The notes beneath the pieces were generated by a model. That model was given only the letters and a program-made list of their open reading frames with translations, had not been told where the DNA came from and made no database searches. From Mesostigma viride (lineage: Eukaryota > Streptophyta > Mesostigmatophyceae > Mesostigmatales > Mesostigmataceae), in contig RPFO01000203.1 of NCBI GenBank assembly GCA_009746045.1, positions 26,001 through 90,000 of the forward strand: a stretch of 64,000 bases of DNA, given 5' to 3'. The position numbers were made by a program, and so were the translations under genes. Positions within the stretch are counted from its first letter, which is position 1; each line of letters opens with the position of its first letter. Below, one piece after another: positions 30,011 through 39,851 of the stretch.

Positions 30011-30615
30011 GTTCTACGAGGACATGGACGTGCTTCATACCACCTGTGTACCAGTGGCCGCCCCGGGGACCGCTTATGGCGCCGAGCCCCGGTCCCCTCG
30101 GGCCCGCCATCTTTTTCATCTCGGACACACCACCATGGATGACTTGTCACCCCTCCTGGATGAGCCTGTCCGGCAGAGCGCCCACGAGGACGTGGACACC
30201 CCCGGGGAGGGGGAGGGGTCGCACACGCGCGTGCCCCTCAGTCATGTGGTGCCGCCCCAGGGAATTTTTCAGCTTCAGCCGCTCGGCCCACCCACAGTCT
30301 TCTCAGAGTTCGTCAACCAGGCGATGACGGATGCGGAGGACTCAGCCGAGGACGTGTTCACAGTCACGTTGGACCTAGAGACGATGATCAGTCGTTTCAC
30401 AGTCACGGAAGAAGCGGCTCTCGAGGCCATCAGGGCACATCCCCAGCAGATGGGCGCTTTCCCTTGCAAGTTCCAGGAAGGGCGCCTGTTTGTGGGTGTC
30501 CAGCCGGAGGAAAGGCGGCTGTACGTCCCTGAGCTGTGTAGAGCCGCCTTGCTCCACGAGCTCCATGACTCCCTCCTAGGCGGTCACCAAGGAAGTCACC
30601 GTCTCCTCCCCCGGG
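29931..30615 (+). CDS. Chromovirus E integrase N-terminal domain (cut by C2)
   Basis: From about 30005 the frame encodes an RNase H to integrase linker (residues acidic and Pro-rich), then FTVTEEAALEAIRAHPQ, GRLFVGVQPEERRLYVPE and LLHELHDSLLGGHQGSHR, the His half of the H2C2 zinc domain. It is interrupted by C2 at 30616 after LLPR. The Cys half (CPSC) follows at 39195 after C2, in frame once C2 and one CCGGG are removed. The first 25 codons (29931-30005) are out of frame with RNase H and not part of the protein. Confidence 0.8.
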
Positions 30616-31072
30616 AGTTGGATCGAGTCTAACGACGATGGACAACTGCTGAGAGCTGAGAGGAAACGATTGTTGTATTAGCAATAATACAATGAGAGTG
30701 GTGGAAGCTTGAGGGCTCAGAATGGAACGTCTGGGCAAACTCGGGTCCTGCGGCACTCCCCAGTGCTACGCCTATATGCCTATGGCGGTGCTACCTGCAG
30801 CACCTACCAGTGGACAACTGTACACTGCAATGCCATGCGACCACGTCACTAGCATCAACTACACTCGGCCCGTCCAGAACCGGATAACCCGGGTCTGGCG
30901 GGTCGAGCTAGAGTCTAGGCACAGTCTGGCACTAACCGCACATCGGTCCACATGACACCTCAGTACCGTACACCCTGCCGTACAGTACTGAGGTGTCCCG
31001 CTCAGCCGCGGTAGGCAATACGCGGCGCGCAGGCCGGAAATCCGTGTGTCAGCCTAAGCATCTCATCTAACT
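30616..31072 (-). repeat. C2 LTR (3' LTR in minus orientation)
   Basis: 457 bp, ends AGTTGGA and ATCTAACT. Differs from C1 LTRs in a block near the left end (GAGAGCTGAGAGG where C1 has GAAAGCTGAAATGG), yet the hairpin at 30954-30997 is unchanged. Confidence 0.92.
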
Positions 31073-31510
31073 CCCATTATGTTTTCCTTTCAGGTTGAAG
31101 GCTAGCGACTTCAAGCCTGATCCTGCCCAGCTAGGAGACTGACTCCAAGCTGACTGAGGTGCTGAGCAACTGACACCCATACTGCAACATCTGGACTGAA
31201 AAAGATGGGCCCCAGAACTCGTGCAATACTTGTGATGGCATCACGTTTAGCTCAACATGCCCGGGGAGTTCCTCCTCCTCGCGAGCTCACAAGGGAGATA
31301 GCTATGCCTGTCTGCCTATCCAGGGAGTGCATCACCAGCCAAGAGAGCCATTGTAAAAAAATGCCAAGGTAACCGTTTAAGAGGTTCCATGTTGTTCCAT
31401 CATCATCGCCCACTCAGAGAAAAATACCCAGCCAGGCTGGGTCAACTGAGCTCAGGTTACCTGCAACCTGAGGAGTGACAGTAGACAGGTTTATTGCACC
31501 CTGCACTGTC

Positions 31511-31745
31511 CATGTTGTACCTGCACAACATGTGAGGACCAGCCACCCCTGCCCTGCACAGAGGGGGCTGAAGTCCTAGTGACAGGTGACAGGACTATGA
31601 CATCCTGGACCTGGCCACGTTGCACCTGCACAACGTGTGAGGACCAGCCACCCCTGCCCTGCACAGTGGTGACTGAATTCCTGGTGACAGGTGACAGGAA
31701 TATTGCATCCTGCACCTGGCTGAGCACGTTGTACTAGACAACATG
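31511..31745 (-). repeat. 3' UTR tandem hairpin repeat (C2)
   Basis: Counterpart of 9341-9577: stems CATGTTG/CAACATG at 31511-31532, CACGTTG/CAACGTG at 31616-31637, and a third degenerate stem at about 31725-31745. Spacing of about 105 bp is kept. Confidence 0.75.
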
Positions 31746-32141
31746 ACAGCACCCATGCCTTTACTGCCACTGAACAGTGAGGCCAGGTGGCCCAGGATAT
31801 CCACAGTGAACTGGGGTCCTGGGTAACCACCTGTCAAGGGAGCTTTGACCCTCCACTTGAATGGGAGGCACCTGAGCCACTGAGCTCAAGGCCAATCCAC
31901 CAAGGCATACAGCCCTAGTGGAACAGAAAAGTGTGAGATACATCCCATGCCCACCTATGAAGGTGTGCATAACGAAATTCCATGGTGTTGAAAAAATCAA
32001 AACAGATTTTATTGGCATAGGGCACGCAGATGTATGAAAACAGACTCCAACCAACCCCCCTTGCTGGAAGCCACAACCTACCCCTTGGACCTGCCCAAGG
32101 GGTACTGGGTTACCTAGGCGGCCCTGGTGAACAGGACCCTG

Positions 32142-32810
32142 CTAGGCGTCCCCCCTATGGGGCAGGGTTGCCTGCTTGCCATAGGGGTTCATCAAGTGGT
32201 ACAACAGCTGATATTGTTCAGCTGCCTGCTGAGGCACTTTAGTGAGTGCATCAGCAGCGTTGTGTTTGTCCTCCACGTGACGGGTGGACTCCCAGTAGGT
32301 GGACTCCTGTTTAAGGACCACCCAGTCAAGATCAGTGTGCACAGCATAGGGGTTAGCAAGGAAACTGAGGACTGACTGACTGTCAGTGAGCAAGTGTGCC
32401 ACCACCCCAGCATTGCTGCCTGCTTGCATCTGCAACCAAACCAGCACATGATTCAAGTACCTGGCATGAAGCACTGCTGACACCACTGCCCTGCACTCAG
32501 CAGCATTGCTGCTGACAGCCTTGCGTCTATGCAACCGGCTGTACCATGAAATGAGAGACAAGGGTGCATCATCATTCTGCACAAAATACAAGCCTGACTC
32601 CCTTGCCTGCAACTTGGTAATCTGCCTGGACTCCATGGAACTATCCATCATAGCTTGGATGTGAATGGTTTTGTGGAGATCCAAGGAGTGCAAGATAAGG
32701 GGAGGGCCTTCCTGGAGAGTTTTGGTGATGGCTTTGTGACCTACTTGCATCAAGACATCATCATCAACTCTGCTAACCACAGCCAGGTGAGGTGCACACG
32801 TTGAGCACAA
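32142..32810 (-). CDS. C2 RT C-terminus and RNase H
   Basis: 222 codons. It begins inside RT (CSTCAPHLAVVSRVDDDVLMQVG) and runs in frame into RNase H: MMDSSMESRQ, SSNAAECRAV, LLTDSQSV, HVEDKHNAADALTK. This copy shows that RT and RNase H are one frame in the intact family, whereas C1 has a slip there. A missing base near 32830 (CCATTAGAGG context) separates it from the RT body ORF. Ends with the same residues as C1 (LPHRGDA). Confidence 0.87.
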   Translation of the reverse strand: MCSTCAPHLAVVSRVDDDVLMQVGHKAITKTLQEGPPLILHSLDLHKTIHIQAMMDSSMESRQITKLQARESGLYFVQNDDAPLSLISWYSRLHRRKAVSSNAAECRAVVSAVLHARYLNHVLVWLQMQAGSNAGVVAHLLTDSQSVLSFLANPYAVHTDLDWVVLKQESTYWESTRHVEDKHNAADALTKVPQQAAEQYQLLYHLMNPYGKQATLPHRGDA

Positions 32811-32826
32811 CCACCCCAGCTTGCCT

Positions 32827-33768
32827 CTAATGGTGGACAGGCTCCAGGTTTGATTTTTGTTTGCAAAACCTCCAAGCAGCTGTGCATGTAATCATTGGGA
32901 GAGTAAGTGCACACACCCACTGGTTTTGATGCTGCTGGAGTTGTAACATTGTGCCACAAAATTTTATGGCAGTGGTGCCCAGCTCTACTTGCTTGCCAAT
33001 CTCAAAATGCTGTGACACTTGTTGAATAAAATCATCTACAGCACGCCTTGGCCCAGCAATCAGCTGATCATCCCCATGCCACACAAAGGTGAGTATGCCA
33101 TGAGGGTGTGGGACCACAAAGAAGCAAGGGTCTATGTCATCATATCTAGCCCCTAGCTTTTCAAACACAGCCTGAGCTGACATCCTGAAAATGCGAGGAG
33201 CTGATTGCAGCCCTTCAACACCTATGTTAGCTTTCAGGTACTGCTGAGGGATGTGTTTTGCCCAAACTCTGGGAGTGGAGACTACATACACCTGACCATG
33301 CCACACTTGTTGTGCTATCTCAGGTGAGCCTTTCAGGAAAGCCCTTTTAATGTCTGTAGCCTTACATACATAGTCATCCCCATCATTGAGATGACCCACA
33401 AAGACAGACAGCAAGATTTTTAAGGATGTTTGCTGAATGCCTGGCGTGTACAACTCTGCCTCTGTCAGATCAGTGGTGCCCTTGAACTCTGTCACACAAG
33501 GTCTAGCATGGAAAATGACTGACCCATCTGCTGCTGGCTTATGTTTACACACAAACTTCAGGCGCAAGTGCTTGCACCCTGCAGGCTTTTTGTCAATAGG
33601 TGTGACAGGTGGAGTGTGAGAAGGGCTAAGAGGATCTGGCACTACCCATTCTTCCCTGGCCTTGTTAAAGGCCTCCACCCATTTTAGGAATCCTATGTGT
33701 GTGCGACAGTCTTGCTCTATCTGTTCATAAGAAAGAGGAGACATTTTAGCCACATCATGCTTGCCCAA
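32827..33768 (-). CDS. C2 reverse transcriptase
   Basis: 313 codons containing LRLKFVCKHK, YTPG, ATDIKRAFLKG, PQQYLKANIGVEGLQSAPRIFR, DIDPCFF and FVWHGDDQLIAG. The HGDD box replaces the copia YVDD and agrees with C1 and element A. The N-terminal residues (GKHDVAKMSPLSYEQIEQDC) lie between protease and RT. It is separated from the protease ORF by a 1-nt deletion near 33775 and by another slip near 33930, and from RNase H by one near 32830. Confidence 0.87.
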   Translation of the reverse strand: MGKHDVAKMSPLSYEQIEQDCRTHIGFLKWVEAFNKAREEWVVPDPLSPSHTPPVTPIDKKPAGCKHLRLKFVCKHKPAADGSVIFHARPCVTEFKGTTDLTEAELYTPGIQQTSLKILLSVFVGHLNDGDDYVCKATDIKRAFLKGSPEIAQQVWHGQVYVVSTPRVWAKHIPQQYLKANIGVEGLQSAPRIFRMSAQAVFEKLGARYDDIDPCFFVVPHPHGILTFVWHGDDQLIAGPRRAVDDFIQQVSQHFEIGKQVELGTTAIKFCGTMLQLQQHQNQWVCALTLPMITCTAAWRFCKQKSNLEPVHH

Positions 33769-33910
33769 TCCAAATGAGTGGGATGAAGTTTTTGGTTGTG
33801 AACCAAGTCTGCCACACAGGGTTCTTGCCCTGGGGCATACTTGGGTGTAGCAAATTTTACAGAAGCAATGTTGGTGTTAAGAAGTTTTTCAAGAGAAATT
33901 TTGAAATGAT

Positions 33911-35539
33911 TCAGATCAACACCACCCAGTCCTGGATGGATAGTCTATCACTGGAGATAATGACACCAGGGTAACAGAGAAAAGGATCCCCCAACAAAGC
34001 ATTCCCTTTATAACCTTCCAATACCTGAAAAGGAGTGGGGATACCGAGTATAGTCAACATGACCTGACCTAATACCTTGAGGGATGACTGCCCTGAGAAA
34101 TCAGCCACATGGTGCCAGGGTGAAGGTTCCAAAGGCATATGGGGCACAGCCAGGGCACTGATAATGCTGACCTGGGCTTGTGTGTCCACTGCAACCATAA
34201 ATGGGCTATTGTCATTCTGCCCAACCTTCCCCACCTTAGCTGATCCTGCAGCAGTTTGAGCTTTAGCTCTATGAGCTGCTTGTAAAATGCGAACAGCGTC
34301 TGCTAGGCTGCGTTTGGAAGGTGCAGCTAGTGGCTGAGCTATGTTCACACTTGAAGAGGTGATAGGTTGCTGATCACCTGTTTTGCCAATGTGACCCTCT
34401 GCTGCAGGGGGCCAAGCCTGCAGTGACTGCCTACAATCATCAAGGGTGACCTGGGTGTCACAGTGGGTGTGGCTCTCACACTCACCAGTGGGTGTTCCAA
34501 ACAACCACTCACTGGGCAACGCTGGGATGCCAGGCAACTGTACAGGGCTGTCGGCCAACAGCTCTTCCTCCTCTGCCACGTCTGACACAGTTGGAAAATA
34601 CAATTTCATCCTGTGAGGTGAACACCTGTGAATCTTTCCCGTGTCATTGTGTTTAACTAACACTGTCCTGCCAGTGGTGTTAAACTTTAGGATGGTGGCT
34701 GGCCCATGCCAGGTACCCACCTTGCCTAGTCCCGACTCCTTGTAGAATAGGACCTGATCCCCTTCTCTGAAGGTGGGACGTGGATGCTTTGCATCCTTGA
34801 CAGCTAACCTGCTAGCTGTCTGTGCTCGCTGTGCATTGTATAGGGCTAGTACCTCAGGTGGATAAATGCCTGCATGCAATCCATCTGGTGTAATGATCAC
34901 CCCTTGTGGGGTTTTCATGAGTGGCCTCCTGTTGAGGACTTGGCACAACCTGGTGGACCACAGAGCTCTGTCAGCATATGACCCACTGTCAGCCAGCAGA
35001 TTGCCATCTTCCTTGGCTACAAGGGTTTTAATGGACCTGATGGCCCTTTCAATAATGCCTTGCCTCTCATGATCTTCTAGCCCAGCCAGATCAATAGCCT
35101 CACACCCTGGTTCATTGGCAAGACACGTGAACTGCTGATCCAGTAACAATGCCTCCACAGGGTAGTACCTGGCCTGAGCAATCAAGAGAGCCCTGAGCAA
35201 CTGTGTCTTGTCCATTCCAGGTAATGGTTCAATGGTTGTGTACCTTGACCATGCATCTTTAAGTGCCAAGTAAGATTGTCCTTTGATATGAAAGACATCT
35301 CCTACCACCCTGCCCTTGCACTTAGGTGGGGTAGCTACATGCCACTTAGGGGGTTTGGGTGCATTGAACTGACAATGCTGGCAGTGGGATCTGACCACCT
35401 GGCATGCACGTCTGAGTGCTGCCCCCCCTATTGCTGCTGCCACCACCTCTGCACTCACTTCATGCCCATAAAGGAAATGCAACTGCAAAGCAAGCTCCTG
35501 AAAACTGATATGAGCATCCTCTGAGGGGACACTCTGCAC
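33911..35539 (-). CDS. C2 integrase followed by protease-like domain in one ORF
   Basis: 542 uninterrupted codons; this ORF is the best proof of the domain order. Zinc domain H21, H26, C53, C56; catalytic D81, D134 and E164 (52 and 29 residues between them); SH3-like domain about 255-310; acidic linker; then retropepsin-like VDTQAQVSII (D452), VADFSG, and ALLGDPFL (LLG at 515-517). Integrase would insert the cDNA; the protease, if active, would cut the polyprotein. Downstream RT lies in another frame because of indels. The first Met is internal to the polyprotein. Confidence 0.9.
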   Translation of the reverse strand: MQSVPSEDAHISFQELALQLHFLYGHEVSAEVVAAAIGGAALRRACQVVRSHCQHCQFNAPKPPKWHVATPPKCKGRVVGDVFHIKGQSYLALKDAWSRYTTIEPLPGMDKTQLLRALLIAQARYYPVEALLLDQQFTCLANEPGCEAIDLAGLEDHERQGIIERAIRSIKTLVAKEDGNLLADSGSYADRALWSTRLCQVLNRRPLMKTPQGVIITPDGLHAGIYPPEVLALYNAQRAQTASRLAVKDAKHPRPTFREGDQVLFYKESGLGKVGTWHGPATILKFNTTGRTVLVKHNDTGKIHRCSPHRMKLYFPTVSDVAEEEELLADSPVQLPGIPALPSEWLFGTPTGECESHTHCDTQVTLDDCRQSLQAWPPAAEGHIGKTGDQQPITSSSVNIAQPLAAPSKRSLADAVRILQAAHRAKAQTAAGSAKVGKVGQNDNSPFMVAVDTQAQVSIISALAVPHMPLEPSPWHHVADFSGQSSLKVLGQVMLTILGIPTPFQVLEGYKGNALLGDPFLCYPGVIISSDRLSIQDWVVLI

Positions 35540-35896
35540 ACCTTGGGAACCATAGATGTGAAGGTTGGTTTAGAGACATAATCTTCTGAAACCAGCTGTA
35601 GCACCTTTCCAGAACTGCTCACTGCTCTGACAGTGGGGCATGCAGATGAAAGAGGTGAAGCAGGCACACTCAAGCCAGCATGAGAGGGAGACTCACACTT
35701 CTTGCCGTAAGGAGGCCGCTTGCAGTCCTTGGGGTCACCGTGGGGCGGCCCGTGGCACTTGTGGCACAGGACGTCCAAATGCCCAGCTCGTCCACGTTCT
35801 TGCGGCAGGTGGGCCGCAGTGGTACCGCATGCCACAGCGGGTGCACCGCTGAGAAGACTTGTCCTCCTTGTCCTGCTTGTTGTTGTTGTTGTTGTT

Positions 35897-35951
<55 letters not shown>

Positions 35952-35966
35952 GTTGTTGTTGTTGTT

Positions 35967-35997
<31 letters not shown>

Positions 35998-36140
35998 TTG
36001 TTGCTGGAGCTGCCCCCCTTGGAGGGAGACTGCCCCTTACCCTTGCCCTTGCCCCAGCCCCTGCCCTTGCCCTTGCCCTTGCCCTTGCCCTTGCCCTTGC
36101 CCTTAAACATTTGTCCCAGCAGGGACTTCACTTCTGCCAT
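35455..36140 (-). pseudogene. C2 Gag nucleocapsid part (frameshifted)
   Basis: Contains the Gly-Lys repeat (GKGKGKGKGKGRGWGKGKGKG), SPSKGGSSS, a poly-Asn/Thr run and the zinc-knuckle region CHKCHGPPHGDPKDC, spread over at least two frames. Indels in the TTG repeat (35877-36003) and in the first knuckle (sequence near 35800-35840 is shorter than in C1) destroy the CTRC knuckle. In C1 the equivalent region is a single frame. Confidence 0.75.
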
Positions 36141-36209
36141 GGTGACAGGTCTCTTGCTCCTGTCTTCCCTCTCCCTATCCTCCTCCTCCCTCTCTCCCCC
36201 TGACCCTCT

Positions 36210-36806
36210 TTACAGAGGTGCCCATGGCCCCCTGGCTAAGGGGGCCAAGGCCAGCTTGATATAATCCAATGCCTCCTTCATGTCCTCCCAGTACTTTGCC
36301 ATTCCTGTTGCAAGCATAGCGTAGGTGTTTTTGTCAAGTTTGAGTTTCTCAAGGAAGGAACGCAGCAAGAACTTGTGATCTAGCTGCTGGACATCAGGAC
36401 GTGCTTTGATGGCTAGCTCATATTTCTTTGTCTCAGCCACATAGTCCACTGATGTGACCCTGTATTCCTCTACCCACCTGAATGCCCCATATATGTCCAC
36501 AGATGAGGGGGTGGAGAGGAGGTCAGTTAGCTCCTTCATGAAAGCCTCCCAAACTGCCCTAGCCTGCGTGTCCTGCCACTTGGGATACCTACGCTGGAAG
36601 ACAAGGATGAGATTCTGAATCTGAGAGGAGGACTGATGGTAAAAATCCCCCTGCATGAGAGATCCAAACCAATTCTTGACATTCAGTTCCTCCCTAGCCA
36701 GCTGAAGAGAGAGAAGTGCATGATTCCCCTGCTCCCTAGTATACCCCTCAGGCAGCCCCCTGACATTAATCCTATCCACAGGACGGTTTTCATTGTAAGT
36801 GGGCAC
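36210..36806 (-). CDS. C2 Gag capsid-like region
   Basis: 198 codons: PTYNENRPVDRINVRGLPEGYTREQGNHALLSLQLAREELN continues without the slip found in C1, then NWFGSLMQGDFYHQSSSQIQNLILVFQRRYPKWQDT, AVWEAFMKELTDLLSTPSS, and helical LDKNTYAMLATGMAKYWEDMKEALDYIKLALAP. The helix-rich pattern fits a retrotransposon capsid, though no named family is recognised. The nearly identical stretch recurs at 63351-63900 on the plus strand. Confidence 0.78.
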   Translation of the reverse strand: MPTYNENRPVDRINVRGLPEGYTREQGNHALLSLQLAREELNVKNWFGSLMQGDFYHQSSSQIQNLILVFQRRYPKWQDTQARAVWEAFMKELTDLLSTPSSVDIYGAFRWVEEYRVTSVDYVAETKKYELAIKARPDVQQLDHKFLLRSFLEKLKLDKNTYAMLATGMAKYWEDMKEALDYIKLALAPLARGPWAPL

Positions 36807-37014
36807 CTAGAGGGGGATGCAGGGGGGAGGGAGAAGATGGTGTTGCTGCTGCAGCATTCACAGGAGAGACATGCTGAGAGGGAAGTGCTACTTGAGTGAG
36901 CTGAGCAGGAGGGCAAGCATGGGCTGTGTAGGAGGGTTAGGCAACATAGGGGTGGGCTGGGTGGGGGTGTGAGTGTGTGTCACTTCCCGCCTCCTGCTGC
37001 GGGCCTCCTCCCAA

Positions 37015-37742
37015 TCATGGAAGGTGGGAGAGAGGACACTTCATCGTCAGTAGGGTTAGTAAAATCATGATGCAGCCAGGTAGGCAACCACCTACCCGCC
37101 CCTGCAGGATGGCATTGTGCAGGAGCTCCAGGAGTCGCACCAGGCGAACCCTGTTACCCTGCACCCTCCTTCCTGAGAGGAGGGCCTGCAGGGCAGGCAG
37201 CAAGTCGTCGCACACCCTGCGTGTGCCCGCTTGGAGGTTGGGCAAGCCCAGGATGTGCGTGATAATCGCACACACCAGGCTGCCCGCCTCCGCGACGTGC
37301 ATCTGCTGGCTCCTGTCGGCCAGCCCACGGAAGGAGGCTGTGGCTGCCTGTATGGCACGCCACACCTCATCACCCAGGGTGATGAAGTCCCGACCTTCCA
37401 GGTCGCCGTCCAGCCGTGCCGGCTGCTGCCCTGCCCAGGTGGGACCCTGAGGCCCCTCCGGCCCTGCCAGGGCCTTGTCCTTGTTGCGGCTAGAGGGGGC
37501 CTGCCCCCCAGAGCCGCTGGAGGTGCCCGTGACACCCTCCATGGGGTGCATCCCCCGCCAGCGCCGGAGGCGCCGGCGTCGCTGCCGGGGTCCCTGCGAC
37601 CCCGGGAGCTGTGTCGCCGCCGGGGTCCCTGCGACCCCGGTGGCCTCCTCAGCCACCTGGCCCCCCACGCTGGGCGGGGGAGCCCGCTGCTGAGGTTGGA
37701 CCCTCTGACCTGCCAGAGGGTCCTGGGTGGTTCACCACCCAT
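37015..37742 (-). pseudogene. C2 Gag middle, proline-rich, frameshifted
   Basis: Equivalent of 18954-20210 in C1: GGQVAEEATGVAGTPAAT, VWRAIQAATASFRGLADRSQQMHV, VCDDLLPALQALLSGRRVQGNRVRLVRLLELLHNA. Compared with C1 it has a small tandem duplication (GGGGTCCCTGCGACCCCGG appears twice near 37590-37640) and loses frame in several places, with the tail (HHDFTNPTDDD) in another register. Confidence 0.7.
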
Positions 37743-38059
37743 GGGCGTGTAGGGGCGACTGCCGCCCCGCGCTCCGTCGCAGGCGGCATCGCAGCCGCCT
37801 CACGCCTCTCCGGGCCCCAGCCAACTGGCGTGACTTGGGGCCACGGCCCCAACGGAGTCAGTGATCTCCTGTCTGGCGACCACGCGCAGCGCCTCTCTCT
37901 GACGCTGCCTGGACGCCCACTGATCAACAGTGCCGGGGTTGCGCCTCGGCCGATTGGCGAAACACCACAGCCAAACTGCCACCTGGATCAGGGGAACTGC
38001 ATCCGCAGCGACCCTCGATCATCGTTTGCACCCGATGAACCTCTATCGCATGTATCGGC

Positions 38060-38631
38060 TCATCTGGAAGCAACTGAAAACTGATGAATGATCCAGCCGT
38101 TCACCGAAATGAACGCTGGGATGTCGTCCTCCCCAATGGGGAGAAGATGGGTACACGCCCGAACTCGACAGGCGGCGGAACATGCCCCATACCGGTCAAT
38201 GTCCATGATGGCCATCTGTCGGCCCACGGAGAGATTACCAGACGTCGCAGGCGTCTGTGACGAAATCTCGAGCGAAGGCCGTGGCCTCGCAGGCTGCACC
38301 TCCCCATCCTCTCCGAGGAGTCACTCCGCTCACGACCCCCGTCACCTGCGACGGGGGAATTACGTGCCCGGGGGACCTGCCCCCCGGGTGCCATGGCGGA
38401 CGAACCGCCAGTGGCAAACGGACGACCGCTCGCCATCCCCCGGGCGCCGGTCCCCACCTGCGGGGTCCGATGCCTGGGGTGGTCGGCGACCACCGTGCGG
38501 AAGGTGACGTTGGGCGTCACCCTCGCTGCATCGTTGGTGGAGGGCGTGCCCTCCGGCGAGAGTCGGGGTGAGGTGCGCCTGGCAGGCGCCTTCCCCTTGT
38601 TGTTGTTGTCGTTGCCGTTGTTGGAAGCCAT
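38060..38631 (-). pseudogene. C2 Gag N-terminus, frameshifted
   Basis: ATG at 38631 gives MASNNGNDNNNKGKAPARRTSPRL, the same head as C1 Gag. It follows C1 closely until a missing base near 38310 (DSSERMGRC where C1 has DSSEEDGEV); further slips follow, with VEFGR and DDIPAFISVNGWII in other frames. The start lies 31 nt after the primer-binding site. Confidence 0.7.
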
Positions 38632-38661
38632 ATTTTGTTTTTTTCGGAAAAAAAATAAAAA

Positions 38662-38674
38662 GCTTTTCAGTCCA
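38662..38674 (-). promoter_or_regulatory. C2 primer-binding site
   Basis: TGGACTGAAAAGC on the minus strand, directly after the LTR, identical to C1. Confidence 0.75.
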
Positions 38675-39130
38675 AGTTGGATCGAGTCTAACGACGATGG
38701 ACAACTGCTGAGAGCTGAGAGGAAACGATTGTTGTATTAGCAATAATACAATGAGAGTGGTGGAAGCTGAGGGCTCAGAATGGAACGTCTGGGCAAACTC
38801 GGGTGCTGCGGCACTCCCCAGTGCTACGCCTATATGCCTATGGCGGTGCTACCTGCAGCACCTACCAGTGGACAACTGTACACTGCAATGCCATGCGACC
38901 ACGTCACTAGCATCAACTACACTCGGCCCGTCCAGAACCGGATAACCCGGGTCTGGCGGGTCGAGCTAGAGTCTAGGCACAGTCTGGCACTAACCGCACA
39001 TCGGTCCACATGACACCTCAGTACCGTACACCCTGCCGTACAGTACTGAGGTGTCCCGCTCAGCCGCGGTAGGCAATACGCGGCGCGCAGGCCGGAAATC
39101 CGTGTGTCAGCCTAAGCATCTCATCTAACT
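38675..39130 (-). repeat. C2 LTR (5' LTR in minus orientation)
   Basis: 456-bp partner of 30616-31072, with the hairpin at 39012-39055 and the CCGGG duplication on its right. Confidence 0.92.
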
Positions 39131-39135
39131 CCGGG

Positions 39136-39851
39136 CCCGTAAGTATTTCTACTGGCCAGGGATGAAGGAGTATATCGAGACGTATGTGCGCCAGTGCCCC
39201 TCGTGCCAGATCATGAAGTCCAGGAACACGGGCTCTCAAGCCGTCCCTAAGACGTTGCCTGATCCGATGGGTCCGTGGGATTCCATCATGATGGACTTCA
39301 TCGGCCCGTTCAAGAAGACGAAGAGCGGCAACAGCATGGTCTTGGTGTTCGTGGACCGACTGACGGGTATGTGTCACCTGGCCCCATGTCCGGCCGACCT
39401 CACGGCGGAAGAGTGTGCCAAGGTATACCTGACTCACGTGTTCCGGTTCCACGGGCTCAGTCGACAGTTCATCTCTGACCGCGACAAGCTCTTCACGGCC
39501 AAATTCTGGCAGGAGTTCTTCGAGCGGTTGGGCACCAAGGTGTCGCTGGGCACGGCCTATCACAGCTCGTCGTCACACTTGGTGGAGCGGCTGAACCGCA
39601 CGGTGCAAGAGACCATGCGTCACTACACCGACGCGGTGGGTAGCAATTGGGAGGAACTTCTGGGCCTGGTGGAATTCTCTCTGAACAATGCCCCCCAGGC
39701 CGCCCATGGATTCACTCCCTTTTTCCTCAACTCCGGTCCACACCCCCTCACGCCGCCCGAACTGCTCCTGAGTCCAGGACGTGGAGAGGATCAGGTCAAA
39801 CTGGACACCCTTCAGGGGGTCGATAGGCTGCTGCAGCGGATGCACCACTGA
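39136..39851 (+). CDS. Chromovirus E integrase core
   Basis: Starts in frame right after the second CCGGG (KYFYWPGM), gives the Cys half of the zinc domain (QCPSC), then the catalytic triad MMDFIGPF, FISDRDKLF and SHLVERLNR with exactly 35 residues between the second Asp and the Glu, the canonical D,D35E. EFSLNNAPQAAHGFTPFFLN is the usual integrase C-terminal core motif. The frame ends in LLQRMHH because of a slip near 39848; the continuation is in the next ORF. It catalyses insertion of cDNA ends. Confidence 0.9.

Larger units (their letters stand above)
30616..39130 (-). mobile_element. Copia-like LTR retrotransposon C2
   Basis: 8515 bp flanked by CCGGG (30611-30615 and 39131-39135) inside the chromovirus integrase. 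LTRs of 457 and 456 bp differ by about one base and one indel. Same family as C1 but uninterrupted by B, so it gives the reference order: gag, integrase, protease-like, RT, RNase H. Frameshifts occur between several blocks despite nearly identical LTRs. Confidence 0.93.
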
